A stretch of DNA of 64,000 bases from Larkinella sp. C7. Its GTDB lineage: Bacteria; Bacteroidota; Bacteroidia; Cytophagales; Spirosomataceae. Below, piece after piece: positions 50,801 to 59,366 of this stretch. The notes under the pieces were generated by a model that saw only the letters and a list, made by a program, of their open reading frames with translations, was not told where the DNA came from and ran no database searches. The stretch is taken from assembly GCF_006149005.1 (NCBI RefSeq), contig NZ_VBSL01000004.1:310001-374000 (forward strand), written 5' to 3'. A program made the position numbers and the translations under genes. The first letter of the stretch is position 1. Each line of letters starts with the position of its first letter.

Positions 50801-52968
50801 ACAACAAACTACTGGCGCATTTCAATGAGTCATTCGGCAGTACCTTCACCAATAAAACCGGCGGAGTTTTCAAAGGCACCGGTTCCATCGATGGCGCGAA
50901 CTTTCTCCACGCGGGCGGCACGCTGTCGCCGGGATATTCGCCCGGCTGGATCAGTTTCAACGGAAGCCGGGATTTTGGCACCAGCACCCTGGAAATCGAT
51001 GTGAAAGGAACCGGCACGGCGGGTGTCGATTATGACCAGATTTCCGTGAACTACACCGCTACCATCAGCGGTACGTTAACCGTGTCGATTAACTATACCC
51101 CAACCAATGGCGATGAAGTGACCCTATTAAAGGCCCCCTGGGGGCTCAATGGAACGTTCAGTTCCGCTACCGTTCCGTCAGGCTGGACGGTTGTGTACAC
51201 CGCCAACGATGTCAAACTGGTTTATCAGGGAGTCGCTGCCGTTCCCAGCCTGACGGATTTTACGGCCAGTTCAGCCACCGTTTGCGCAGGAAATCCGGTC
51301 ACCTTCACCGCTACAGTCGGGAATGTCACGGGCAGTTATGCCTACACACTTACCAACGGCAATACGCCGGTGACGGGCACCAGCAGCAGCAATCCGTTCA
51401 GCCAGACGCTGGTAGCCGGTGGCTCGGGTACCCAAAGTTTCACTCTGACGATCTACGCCAGTGAACAACTGGCTACAGCCACCAGCGAACTGGTCGTTGC
51501 TGTGACTCCGTCTGTTCCCAATCTCACCAGCACCACCGTTACCCAGGGGAATCCGGCGGTTAGTCTGACTGCCAGCAATTGCTTAGGAACGATCAGTTGG
51601 ACCGGGCCGGGCGGTTCTTCGGGAACCGGGGCCATCACCGTTGTCACCAGCACGCCTGGAGCCTTTGTCTATCAGGCCGTTTGTACTGCCAATGCCTGTA
51701 CCAGCGATCCCGCCAGTGTAACCGTGGTAGTCAATGCTCCAACCGTCACCGGTTCCTTCGATGGGTTCATCTACGGAGCCGATTGCGCCACATTCCGGGG
51801 TTGGGCCTGGGATCGCAACAAACCCAATACCGTCCTTTCGATCGACATTCTCGACGGCGCGAACGTGATTGCCACCCTGATGGCCGACCAGTTTCGGCAG
51901 GATTTGGTGAACGCAGGGAAGGGAAATGGAAAACACGCCTTTATCTGGTCGATTCCCGAAATCCTCAAGGACGGTTTGCCCCACAATCTCTCGGCGCGGG
52001 TGACGGGCAACAGCTTTGTGCTGAAAGATTCGCCGAAAGCCCTGATCTGTCAGGGAAACGCCGGACCGGGGGGCAACAGGTCTCCGCAACCGCCCACGCC
52101 GACGGTTTTGATTACGCCCGTGGTGGCCCAGGTCGGCGTTCCTTTCTCGGGAACCCTGGTGGCCTTCACCGATCCGGATGGTGACGCGCTGACGTATGCC
52201 CTGAGCGGATTGCCGGAGGGCTTGTCGATTGACCCCACCACGCGGGTCATCAGCGGGACGCCAACCGAAGCGGGCACCTTTGTGCTGGCCTACTCGGCCA
52301 CGGATGGTCACCTGACCAACTCGGTGAGTTTCCCGTTGACTGTCCAGCCGGCATCGACCACGACAATGACGGGCAGCTTCGAAGGCTATCTGGACAAACT
52401 GGATTGCGGAGGCATCCGAGGCTGGGTCTGGGACCGTAACAAACCCAACACCCCGCTGACGGTGGAGTTTTACCTCGAACCCAGTCCGGGCAACATCACG
52501 GTGTTGGGCAGCACGCTGGCCAATAGTTACCGCCAGGATCTGAAGGACGCGGGCAAAGGCAACGGCGCACATGCCTATCAGTTTACGCCACCGGGCAGTG
52601 TCACCAACGGGACGCTGGTGCTGGCGCGGGTATTGGGGTCGAACTTTGTGCTGAAAGGTTCACCCAAAGCATTCCAGTGCGCCCCGGCCCGGTTGTCGGC
52701 CGAACAGAAACCGGAACTTCAGGTCACGGTTCTGGGCAACCCGGTTCGTGGGGATCAGGTAGCGGTAGAAATCCGGGGTGCCGAGGGCCAGGCGGTTTTT
52801 TTGGAACTGACGGATGCGGGTGGTCGGCTGGTGAGTCAACGCCAGATTGATCAGGCGAAAGCGGTTGAGCGTCAGTCGCTATCCGTTGGGCAACAACCGG
52901 CGGGCCTGTTCTTTCTTCGGGTACAACAGGGCGGGAGCCAGGTTACGCTGAAAATACAGAAACTGTAG
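47839..52968 (+). CDS. Giant type IX-secreted repeat protein
   Basis: A 1709-residue protein (ATG 47839; ATG 47866 is an equally usable start). Basic signal ending SSAFAQ; then TTWTGGIDASWEKPGNWSAG, a module common in T9SS cargo. Sixteen ~40-50-residue repeats follow (48208-50790), each centred on I-x-IDR-(T/S) and TFTN(S/A)A-x-ITIG. After a unique block (GGTLSPGYSPGWISFNGSRD) come Ig-like domains, two copies of a ~100-residue module (GSFDGFIYGADC... at ~51750 and GSFEGYLDKLDC... at ~52370) flanking a cadherin-like He-PIG domain, and a T9SS sorting domain (QVTVLGNPVRGDQVAVEIRG ... GLFFLRVQ). Probably a surface or matrix adhesin or stalk-like protein; partner unknown. Confidence 0.88.
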   Translation: MREPILNHTMNNARRRVATRRFWLLLPMFIWVTSSAFAQTTWTGGIDASWEKPGNWSAGVPDAADDVIIPDVTNDPVIAGGTAALAQSVLIQASGLLTINASGSLTINGFATYSTPSEFTAGLNNLGTVNNSGNLTLGAVASVGKYGMINQGSFINKTGGEIHIDRTTDTGIFQASGTFTNEANIAIGVLADIGLHGIWNNTTFNNTAGTIRIDRATFRGLVNYAEAAKSINATFTNSATITITNATTVSAGTSTTAGSAGIETRGAFNNAGGAITIDRTSGTGLYHADGPFTNAAEITIGATEPAGNYGLSSWGTFNHTGGHIRIDRTSEIGLLNASGAFTNSASITIGGVAGVGATGVENQAIFTNHAGADLHIDRSSYVGLHQAASTFTNSGTVTIGASEIVGTYGLISRAAFTNQGSGQISIDRYGTTALFHRSDTFTNAATITIGAQASVGLQGIKNDAIFNNTPGGTIYIDRTSEWALMNNGDGAQSISGTFTNAANIFIGANTSVGAYGVWNKATFNNNAGGHIRIDRSTDTGLYHASGTFTNAADLTIGAKATVGYHGLWNSATFTNTGGTTKIDRTSLRALVNHADELESISGTFTNSATITIGSIAAVGHSGIENRGTFNNTSGGAIAVDRSDNYGINLIAGTITNAAAITIGGIAGVGYVGIRVQEAGIFKNNAGGNIHIDRSTTAGVYIAEGSFTNSATLTIGGSETIGQYGIYNYGVFSNAGGHIRVDRSTKNGVYNASNIGHSGSFTNSATITIGGVAGVGEYGIYNVGPLNNSGGTISIDRFTEAGIFNTKISNDQGKGTVTNEAAITIGAAESESSGKYGIVNEHSFTNTGTGGHIRIDRSGEIGLYNRLGTFTNAAAITIGGVANVGATGLENQATFSNITGGNLKIDRSSYVGLHNITLTAPASFTNAGTLTIGAQKVVMQYGIINRAAFANQTGGQINIDHFFLGGLDIEKEDFANAGTVTIGALTPADNKLLAHFNESFGSTFTNKTGGVFKGTGSIDGANFLHAGGTLSPGYSPGWISFNGSRDFGTSTLEIDVKGTGTAGVDYDQISVNYTATISGTLTVSINYTPTNGDEVTLLKAPWGLNGTFSSATVPSGWTVVYTANDVKLVYQGVAAVPSLTDFTASSATVCAGNPVTFTATVGNVTGSYAYTLTNGNTPVTGTSSSNPFSQTLVAGGSGTQSFTLTIYASEQLATATSELVVAVTPSVPNLTSTTVTQGNPAVSLTASNCLGTISWTGPGGSSGTGAITVVTSTPGAFVYQAVCTANACTSDPASVTVVVNAPTVTGSFDGFIYGADCATFRGWAWDRNKPNTVLSIDILDGANVIATLMADQFRQDLVNAGKGNGKHAFIWSIPEILKDGLPHNLSARVTGNSFVLKDSPKALICQGNAGPGGNRSPQPPTPTVLITPVVAQVGVPFSGTLVAFTDPDGDALTYALSGLPEGLSIDPTTRVISGTPTEAGTFVLAYSATDGHLTNSVSFPLTVQPASTTTMTGSFEGYLDKLDCGGIRGWVWDRNKPNTPLTVEFYLEPSPGNITVLGSTLANSYRQDLKDAGKGNGAHAYQFTPPGSVTNGTLVLARVLGSNFVLKGSPKAFQCAPARLSAEQKPELQVTVLGNPVRGDQVAVEIRGAEGQAVFLELTDAGGRLVSQRQIDQAKAVERQSLSVGQQPAGLFFLRVQQGGSQVTLKIQKL
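48208..50790 (+). repeat. Coding tandem repeat array, 16 units
   Basis: In-frame array of roughly 120-165-bp units encoding the motif (F/L)TN-x-x-(T/A)-ITIG-...-G-x-(Y/T)G(I/L/V)-x(N/S)-...-IDR. Sixteen IDR/IDH-type cores can be counted. Units differ considerably at the DNA level, although some pairs are close (for example units around 48960 and 50550, both with SSYVGLH). This suggests old amplification with local gene conversion. Antisense ORFs across it are shadows. Confidence 0.85.
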
Positions 52969-53050
52969 CGATAGTCTTTTCAGGATCAATCCCCCAAACC
53001 GAAATTTGCCATTCCGGTTTGGGGGATTGATCCTGAAAAGACTATCGCTA
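52966..53050. terminator. 36-bp perfect hairpin between convergent genes
   Basis: Arms 52966-53001 and 53015-53050 are exact reverse complements over 36 bp with a 13-nt loop. The first arm begins with the stop codon TAG of the repeat protein. The second arm ends 5 bp from the stop of the convergent permease gene. A bidirectional terminator of unusual length. Confidence 0.85.
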
Positions 53051-53055
53051 CGCAA

Positions 53056-55422
53056 TCATTCTGTTCTCAATCGTTTAACCGGGTTGGCAATGGCGGCTTT
53101 GACGGCCTGGGTGCTGACCGTTAGCAAAGCAACAATAACCGCGGCTGAGCCCGCAAGGACAAAAACCGGCCAGCCGATATCAATCCGGTAGTCGTATTTT
53201 TCCAGCCAGCGGTTCATGGACCACCACGCCAACGGAGAAGCAATGAGGCAGGCTATGATTACCAACCCTATAAACTCCCTGGAAAGGAGTAACCACAAAT
53301 TGGTTACCGATGCGCCCAATACTTTGCGGATGCTGATTTCTTTGGATCGGCGTTCGGCCATGAACATCGTTAATCCAAACAAACCGAGGCAGGAGATGAG
53401 AATGGCGAGTCCGGCAAAAATTCCGGCTAGCTTGGCAACCTGGTTTTCCGTAGCAAATTTCTTTTCAAATTCATCATCCACAAAACGATAGTCAAAAGGA
53501 GCAGCGGGATCGTATTTTTCGACGATCGGTTGCATAGCGGCCAGCGATTGCGTTAAATCCGCACCCGCCTTCAGCCGCACCAAAACCACACTGAAGTAGT
53601 CTGCCGTAAATAGGATAACGCCTGGTGGAACGGGCTTAAATGGGTCGCGCATCACCACATTTTCGATAATTCCGACAATTGTTAATACCCGATCGCCGTC
53701 TTTGATGGTCTTCCCAATCGGATTTTTGTAACCGATTAAACGCAACGCGGACTCGTTCAGGATGACCGCGTTCGAATCGGTTTTATAGTCCTTTGAGAAC
53801 GGTCTGCCGGCTATAAATTTTAATCCCGCGGCTTTTTCATAATCCCATTCCGTCAGGATTAAATCGAGCATTGGATTTTCATTCGGTTTTTTCCCTTCCC
53901 AGCTAAAGCCGTTCCAGTCGTTATGTACGGCCGTCATGGGACTCGATACTTTGGCTACGGCTTCAATCTGACCGGTATTCAACAAATCACGTTTGAAGGC
54001 ATTGTAATTCTTTGAAAGGTCTCCACTGGCAGTCAGGCTAATCAGATTGTCAGCCCTGTACCCCAACGAGCGGTTTTTGGCATGATTGATCTGTTGAAAT
54101 ACAATTACGGAGCTGATGATCAGGCCGATGGAAATAACAAACTGAGAAACCACCAAAACCTTGCGGAAATTCACCGCATTCGAGCCTTGCCGACTAACCC
54201 CTTTTAACACTTTGGCGGGTAAAAAAGAAGACAGATACAGGGCCGGATAACTTCCCGAAATAAGGCCGGTAACGACGCAAACGGCAAATACGGAAGCCAG
54301 TAAGGAGGTATTGCTGAGATCGAACCGGATATTTTCAAAACCAAGGTCCTTTAAGTAGGGCAGCAGCACCTGAATTAGAAAAAGGGAAAGGAAAAAAGCC
54401 AGGAAAGCAGTGACCAGGGATTCGGTTAAGAACTGCACGATAAGCTGGTTGCGTTGGGAACCCACGGCCTTGCGGATACCCACTTCTTTTCCTCGTTTTT
54501 CAGACCGGGCCGTACTCAGATTCATGAAGTTAATGCAGGCGATGAGCAGAATAAAACCGCCAATGAGGCCGAATAGCCGGATGTATTCGATGCGGCCACC
54601 GGTATTGGTCCAGTTTTTAAAATCATCGAATAAACGCCACCTGGCCAGCGGATGAAGAAAAAGAAACTGCGGTTTTATTTTTGTTTCTTTTTTTGATAAC
54701 AGCAGACCGATCTCTTTCGAAAAACCGTCCATTGAAACGCCCTCTTGTAGCTCGACCATCGTCTGAAGAAAGCTATTGCCCCAATTGGTTCGGTTGTCTT
54801 TTACATAGCCGTTGTTTTGCACCAGAAATTCAAATGGGGCCAGGTACTCAAACGAAAAAGAGGAGTTTTTAGGAACATCCTGCATCACCGCACTCACCTG
54901 AACGTTATACTGGTTATCGAGTTTTACGATCTTCCCAATGGGGTTGTGTGTGCCAAACAGGGCTTTGGCGAGCGACTCGGTTAGTACGATGGAATTGGGA
55001 TCTTTTAATGCGGTTTCCGGATCGCCTTTTACCAGCGGAAACGTGAGCATTTTTAGAAAATCCGGATCTACGTATTCACCTTTTTTCGTGAACTTGTTGT
55101 TGCCGGTTACCAGGTTCGATTCCAGCCCGATGATGCGGGAAGCCCGTTTGATCTGCGGATACTTCAGTCTTAATTCATCATACAGCGGAAGCATGACGCC
55201 GTTGGCGGTCACTTTTTGGTCATTGATGACCTGGTGCCGCTGGACCATCGCAAGACGATCCCGGTTTATATGAAATGCATCGTAACTTCTTTCGTACTGG
55301 ATCCACAGGCCGATCAAAATGGCAAAGGCCATTCCCAACGAGAGCCCAAAAATGGTGACAAACGACAAGGTCTTGTTTTGAAAGAGATTGCGCCAGGCGA
55401 TTTTCAGGTAATTTGGGAGCAT
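53056..55422 (-). CDS. FtsX/MacB-type ABC transporter permease
   Basis: A 788-residue membrane protein with the layout usual for Bacteroidota: N-terminal MLPNYLKIAWRNLFQNKTLS, one helix (~21-41), a periplasmic MacB-PCD domain, three helices with FGLIGGFILLIACINFMNLS and ARSEKRGKEVGIRKAVG, a second N-terminal-like half with SSVIVFQQINHAKNRSLGY, another periplasmic domain, and C-terminal helices (LFGLTMFMAERRSKEISIRK). ATG 55422 is preferred over the upstream in-frame start because it matches this conserved beginning. Such permeases occur in many copies and can lack an adjoining ATPase, as here. The substrate is unknown (lipoprotein, peptide or antibiotic export possible). Confidence 0.92.
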   Translation of the reverse strand: MLPNYLKIAWRNLFQNKTLSFVTIFGLSLGMAFAILIGLWIQYERSYDAFHINRDRLAMVQRHQVINDQKVTANGVMLPLYDELRLKYPQIKRASRIIGLESNLVTGNNKFTKKGEYVDPDFLKMLTFPLVKGDPETALKDPNSIVLTESLAKALFGTHNPIGKIVKLDNQYNVQVSAVMQDVPKNSSFSFEYLAPFEFLVQNNGYVKDNRTNWGNSFLQTMVELQEGVSMDGFSKEIGLLLSKKETKIKPQFLFLHPLARWRLFDDFKNWTNTGGRIEYIRLFGLIGGFILLIACINFMNLSTARSEKRGKEVGIRKAVGSQRNQLIVQFLTESLVTAFLAFFLSLFLIQVLLPYLKDLGFENIRFDLSNTSLLASVFAVCVVTGLISGSYPALYLSSFLPAKVLKGVSRQGSNAVNFRKVLVVSQFVISIGLIISSVIVFQQINHAKNRSLGYRADNLISLTASGDLSKNYNAFKRDLLNTGQIEAVAKVSSPMTAVHNDWNGFSWEGKKPNENPMLDLILTEWDYEKAAGLKFIAGRPFSKDYKTDSNAVILNESALRLIGYKNPIGKTIKDGDRVLTIVGIIENVVMRDPFKPVPPGVILFTADYFSVVLVRLKAGADLTQSLAAMQPIVEKYDPAAPFDYRFVDDEFEKKFATENQVAKLAGIFAGLAILISCLGLFGLTMFMAERRSKEISIRKVLGASVTNLWLLLSREFIGLVIIACLIASPLAWWSMNRWLEKYDYRIDIGWPVFVLAGSAAVIVALLTVSTQAVKAAIANPVKRLRTE

Positions 55423-55526
55423 ACCGGCAGTGAGGTTAATGGTCTGCCCGTGTTCGCTCAAGGATTATACCAGAACAATAAAGTGTTGATAAAGAGTTAT
55501 TTACCCCTTAAATGGTTTAAGCAAGT

Positions 55527-55550
55527 GTCCATTTTTGGACGGTTTTGTCC
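55527..55550 (-). promoter_or_regulatory. Triple GTCC/GGAC half-site upstream of the permease gene
   Basis: GTCCATTTTTGGAC (55527-55540) is a perfect inverted repeat, followed by GGTTTTGTCC to 55550. The three half-sites, starting at 55527, 55537 and 55547, are exactly 10 bp apart, so they face the same side of the helix. They are about 105-130 bp upstream of the permease start, in a 192-bp spacer with no other feature. Likely a regulator binding site. Confidence 0.45.
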
Positions 55551-55614
55551 GGTTGCAGATAAGTGAAGCCCGCTTCAACCAAATACTCGAATCCATTAAA
55601 AACAACCCCCCAGC

Positions 55615-56391
55615 TTAATCCCCAAGCTTCTGCTGAAAAATCTCCTCCAGCCTTGCAAACAACTCCGGGTGGTTTTCCTTCAGCAAATCGGGGCGTTTGA
55701 AGAAATATTCCGACACCACGGCGAAGAATTCGGCTTCGTTGGTCAGGGCGTAGGGGTCGATGTCGGAGCGGTTGGCCTGGATGTCGGCCAGGGTGGCGTG
55801 GATGAGTTGCAGCCAGGGTTTGACGTGGTTGCGGTCCAGGAAAAACCGTGGGGTTCCGTCGGTGGCCCCGTCGGCTTTGTCGAGGAGGTGGACAAACTCG
55901 TGAATGCCGGTGTTCTCGGTGCTGGCTTCATCCGCAAAGCCTTCGTGGAGCGCCGATTTCGACAACGCCATCGTGCTTTGCAACGCGCCCCCTTCGCCCA
56001 CCATGCCCAGAATAGTCCGTTCTTTTCCGTCAGTTTCAAAAGCCGCATTGAAACGGTCCTCGTAGAGCAAAACCGTCGTCAGCCGGTAGAACGACCAATC
56101 TTTGAAACCGAAAATCGTAATCACCGCGCTGCTGGCCACCAGCACTTTATCCAGCTCATCGACCGTCGTGCCGACGCCCTCAATATGGGTTTGACTTAAA
56201 AACTGGTTGACGCGCTCCTCAAATTTCTTTTTATCGTCGTCGCTCAAGGCGCGGTAATACGCGACGTGTTCCTGCAACAACGGGCGGTAATCCGTCGCTG
56301 CGGGCGGGCTAATCGGGCGGCTCCGTCGCCGGTAGTGCCAGATTAACCCGCCGAGCAGCAATAAGGCTAGAATAACGATCAGATAAGTCAT
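55615..56391 (-). CDS. MtfA-like zinc peptidase (M90) with N-terminal membrane anchor
   Basis: A 258-residue protein. One N-terminal helix (MTYLIVILALLLLGGLIWHY) followed by a basic segment (RRRSRPI), then an MtfA/M90 domain: LDKVLVASSAVITIFGFKDW, the zinc motif HEFVH in NTGIHEFVHLLDKADG and a Glu ligand region in NEAEFFAVVSEYFF. MtfA in enterobacteria is a zinc aminopeptidase that binds the Mlc regulator; in Bacteroidota its role is not established. The anchor suggests attachment to the inner membrane with the peptidase in the cytoplasm. It lies downstream of a separate hydrolase gene in the same orientation. Confidence 0.9.
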   Translation of the reverse strand: MTYLIVILALLLLGGLIWHYRRRSRPISPPAATDYRPLLQEHVAYYRALSDDDKKKFEERVNQFLSQTHIEGVGTTVDELDKVLVASSAVITIFGFKDWSFYRLTTVLLYEDRFNAAFETDGKERTILGMVGEGGALQSTMALSKSALHEGFADEASTENTGIHEFVHLLDKADGATDGTPRFFLDRNHVKPWLQLIHATLADIQANRSDIDPYALTNEAEFFAVVSEYFFKRPDLLKENHPELFARLEEIFQQKLGD

Positions 56392-56400
56392 TTTGATGAG

Positions 56401-56500
56401 TTTAGAGTTTAAAATTTATGGTTTTAATTAAAGCCAAGTTGTTGATATAGAGGTGATTGTCTTTAACGAAAAATCATAAACTATAAACTTTAAACCATAG
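56401..56500. repeat. AT-rich imperfect inverted repeat in spacer
   Basis: The 113-bp gap between the CocE hydrolase and the MtfA-like gene holds GTTTAGAGTTTAAAATTTATGG near 56403-56421 and a degenerate inverted relative at about 56470-56505 (ATAAACTATAAACTTTAAACC). The arms repeat GTTTA/TAAAC words. Pairing is imperfect and about 50 nt separates the arms. It may act as a terminator for the CocE gene on the minus strand. Confidence 0.35.
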
Positions 56501-56504
56501 ATTT

Positions 56505-58379
56505 TTACAACTTCGAAACCGGCAGCACGATGCGGCTGGCGGCTTTTCCGCTGTGGTGAATTTTGATCGTTGCTTTCTGGAAATCAGCGTCTTTGGCGTG
56601 GTAGATGTCCACAAATTTCTGCGGATTCCGGTCTACCAGCGGGAACCACGAGCTTTGAATCTGCACCATCAGCCGGTGTCCTTTTTTGAAGGTATGAGCA
56701 ATGTCCGGCAGGGTATACTTGACGGTGGTAACCTGATCCGGCACAAAAGCGACCGGTTTTTCAAAACTGTTGCGAAAACGCCCCCGCATCACCTCGCCCC
56801 GCACCATCATCTGGTAACCGTTCATCAGGTATTGATCGGTTTTGCTGTACTCGAAATCATCCGGAAAAACGTCGATCAGCTTCACCACAAAATCGGCGTC
56901 GGTGCCGCTGATGCTTACCTGCAAATCGGCGGTGAGCGGTCCGGCCAGCGTCAGATCTTCTTTCAGAACATCGGTTTCGAAAACCAGCACGTCCGGGCGG
57001 GCGGCCGCAAACCGCTGGTCATCCGTCATGTATTCGCGGGTCCGGTTGACGATGACGCCGTCCGTGTACGGAACGGGTTTGGCCGGATCACTCACGTAAG
57101 CCGTAAACGAGGGCGTGGCGGTGGTCGGTTTGGTAAAGTTCAAGGCTCCGTTGGGTTGCAGGTAAAGGGCGGTTTCGGTGGTGCTGACCGGGGGCCATTG
57201 GTCGAACTGGTGCCACTGGTTTTCGCCGGTAAAAAAGATGTTGGCTTCCTTAATCTGGTCGATGTTTCCTTTGCCTTTTAGGTGAAAATTGAAGAACGGA
57301 ACTTCCATTTTGCTGGCATACCATTCGCTGGTGGGGCTGCCGAACTGTACGTTGCCCAGCGAAGAACCATCGCTGCCGCGCCCGGCCCACTGCCCGTGAA
57401 ACCATGGGCCCATGATGATTTTGTTGTTGTTTTTGGCTTTTTTTTCAATGTCGGTATACGTTGCCCAGGCACCGTAGCAGTCTTCCGCGTCGAACAAACC
57501 GCCCACGATCAGGGTGGCAATGCCGGGGGCAATGTCACCGACGAAGTTGCCAACATTGCGGCTCTTCCAGAAAGCGTCGTAATTCGGATGTTGTATGAGG
57601 TCCTTCCAGAAACGGATGCTGTCACCGGCATACTTCGTGAAGTTCGGAATGGCGCCAGTACGCAGGAAAAAATCGTAGCTGTCTTTGGTTGGGGGCGAGA
57701 AGCCTTTGGGACCCACGGTGGTGGGTTTGGGGCGGGGCGTTCCGAAACCGCGCCGGATGTAGAAATTGAACGCATCCATGAGCATCAGGGCACCATTGTG
57801 ATGGAAATCGTCTCCCTTAAACCACTCGGTCACCGGTGCTTGCGGGCTAACCGCTTTCAGGGCCGGGTGTTTACTGAGGGCCGCCATGGTCGAATAAAAA
57901 CCGGGGTAAGAAATGCCGAATACACCGACTTTGCCGTTGTTCTCCGCCAGATTTTTCACCAGCCAGTCGATGGTGTCGTACGTGTCGCTGGCTTCATCGA
58001 CATCCGTTTTAGCGGTTTTGGTCGGATTATACGGGCGAATATCCTCAAAAACGCCCTCGCTCATCCAGCGGCCGCGCACATCCTGCACCACCAGGATATA
58101 CCCTTCTTTCAGGTATTCTTTGTAGTGATTGGAGTAGAAATTCCGGTAGGCCTTGTCGCCGTAGGGAGCGCAGGAATAGGGCGTTCGGGACATCAGAATC
58201 GGGTGTTTTTCCGACTTGTCTTTGGGTTCGTAAATGGAGGTGAAAAGCTTCGTTCCGTCCCGCATCGGAATGTAAATTTCCTGTTTGGTGTAGTGGTTTC
58301 TAAACCAGGTAGAATCGGGGGTTTGGGCGTGAGTGAGTACCGGCAACAAGGCCAGCAAAATCCAGTAGAGACGTTTCAT
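56505..58379 (-). CDS. CocE/NonD-family hydrolase (S15-like)
   Basis: A 624-residue exported hydrolase (signal MKRLYWILLALLPVLTHAQ). The alpha/beta-hydrolase half has the nucleophile Ser157 in GVFGISYPGFYS, preceded by VVQDVRGRWMSEG (oxyanion region). The C-terminal half is the X-Pro dipeptidyl-peptidase/cocaine esterase jelly-roll (VFETDVLKEDLTLAGPLTAD, YTLPDIAHTFKKGHRLMVQI). Members hydrolyse acyl-amino-acid, glutaryl or ester bonds; the substrate here is unknown. It has its own start region shared with the divergent esterase, about 110 bp away. Confidence 0.93.
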   Translation of the reverse strand: MKRLYWILLALLPVLTHAQTPDSTWFRNHYTKQEIYIPMRDGTKLFTSIYEPKDKSEKHPILMSRTPYSCAPYGDKAYRNFYSNHYKEYLKEGYILVVQDVRGRWMSEGVFEDIRPYNPTKTAKTDVDEASDTYDTIDWLVKNLAENNGKVGVFGISYPGFYSTMAALSKHPALKAVSPQAPVTEWFKGDDFHHNGALMLMDAFNFYIRRGFGTPRPKPTTVGPKGFSPPTKDSYDFFLRTGAIPNFTKYAGDSIRFWKDLIQHPNYDAFWKSRNVGNFVGDIAPGIATLIVGGLFDAEDCYGAWATYTDIEKKAKNNNKIIMGPWFHGQWAGRGSDGSSLGNVQFGSPTSEWYASKMEVPFFNFHLKGKGNIDQIKEANIFFTGENQWHQFDQWPPVSTTETALYLQPNGALNFTKPTTATPSFTAYVSDPAKPVPYTDGVIVNRTREYMTDDQRFAAARPDVLVFETDVLKEDLTLAGPLTADLQVSISGTDADFVVKLIDVFPDDFEYSKTDQYLMNGYQMMVRGEVMRGRFRNSFEKPVAFVPDQVTTVKYTLPDIAHTFKKGHRLMVQIQSSWFPLVDRNPQKFVDIYHAKDADFQKATIKIHHSGKAASRIVLPVSKL

Positions 58380-58491
58380 GGTTGTATTCGATTGATTGAG
58401 CGATGAACGGGAAGTAAGTTAAGGAAGAAACTCAGAAAACCGCTAAATTGCTCCCAATTTGATGGATTTCACCTTTAACTCCTCGATTTTC

Positions 58492-59361
58492 ATGCGGTTT
58501 CTCTGGCTGATTTGCCTGTTGGTTTCCCTGTCCGGTTTTGCGCAGGAGAGCAAAGTGTTCGACGACCTGACGATCAAGAGCACGCTCCTGAAAAAAGACA
58601 AGAAGTTTGCGCTCTACCTGCCACCCGGTTACGAAACGTCCCAACGAGCCTACCCGGTTTTGTATCTGCTCCACGGCGGGGGTGACGACCAGACCGCCTG
58701 GCTTCAGTCGGGAAATATGCAAGCCATTGTAGATAAAGAAATTAGAGAAGGTCGAATCTCGCCGGTGATTGTGGTGATGCCGGATGCCGAGATGACGTTC
58801 TACATGAACAACGTGGCCGGGAAATACCAGTATGAAGATTACTTCATGAAAGAATTGATTCCTTTTATCGAAAAAACGTACCGATGCCGGACCGAGAAAC
58901 GGTTTCGGGCGGTAGCGGGTTTGTCGATGGGCGGTTTTGGTTCGCTCCTGTATGCAATTCACCATCCCGATTTGTTCGGCTCCTGTGCGGCCCTGAGCTC
59001 GGGCGTTCGGACCGATCAGCAGATTAAGGAAATGCCGCATCAGGAATATTTGCGCCGGTACCGTTCCACAATGGGTGAGTTGAAGGAAGGCGAAAACCGC
59101 ATCACCGATTTCTGGAATCAGAACAGCATTCTGTATCTGGTACAGAAAATGCCGGAAGCGCAGAAGAAAGCCGTCCGGTTTTACCTCGATTGCGGAGACG
59201 ATGATTTACTGCTCTACCGGGGCAATTCCGAATTGCATGACCTGATGCGGGATGTGAACATTCCGCACGAGTACCGGGTCCGGAATGGGGGTCATACCTG
59301 GGAATACTGGCGCACGGGTTTGCCGGATGCCCTGAACTTTATCAACCAGAGTTTTCAGTAG
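58492..59361 (+). CDS. Exported esterase, feruloyl/enterochelin esterase-like (D-type)
   Basis: A 289-residue protein; ATG 58492 yields the signal MRFLWLICLLVSLSGFAQ (an ATG ten codons upstream is also in frame). Alpha/beta-hydrolase: LYLLHGGGDDQTAW (oxyanion region), nucleophile Ser145 in GLSMGGFG, acid Asp in DCGDDDLLL and His in GGHTWEYW. This matches the esterase D/feruloyl esterase-type group often used to remove acyl or feruloyl groups from plant polysaccharides. It is not in a PUL here. Possible partner of the CocE hydrolase across the divergent promoter. Confidence 0.9.
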   Translation: MRFLWLICLLVSLSGFAQESKVFDDLTIKSTLLKKDKKFALYLPPGYETSQRAYPVLYLLHGGGDDQTAWLQSGNMQAIVDKEIREGRISPVIVVMPDAEMTFYMNNVAGKYQYEDYFMKELIPFIEKTYRCRTEKRFRAVAGLSMGGFGSLLYAIHHPDLFGSCAALSSGVRTDQQIKEMPHQEYLRRYRSTMGELKEGENRITDFWNQNSILYLVQKMPEAQKKAVRFYLDCGDDDLLLYRGNSELHDLMRDVNIPHEYRVRNGGHTWEYWRTGLPDALNFINQSFQ

Positions 59362-59366
59362 ACTGG

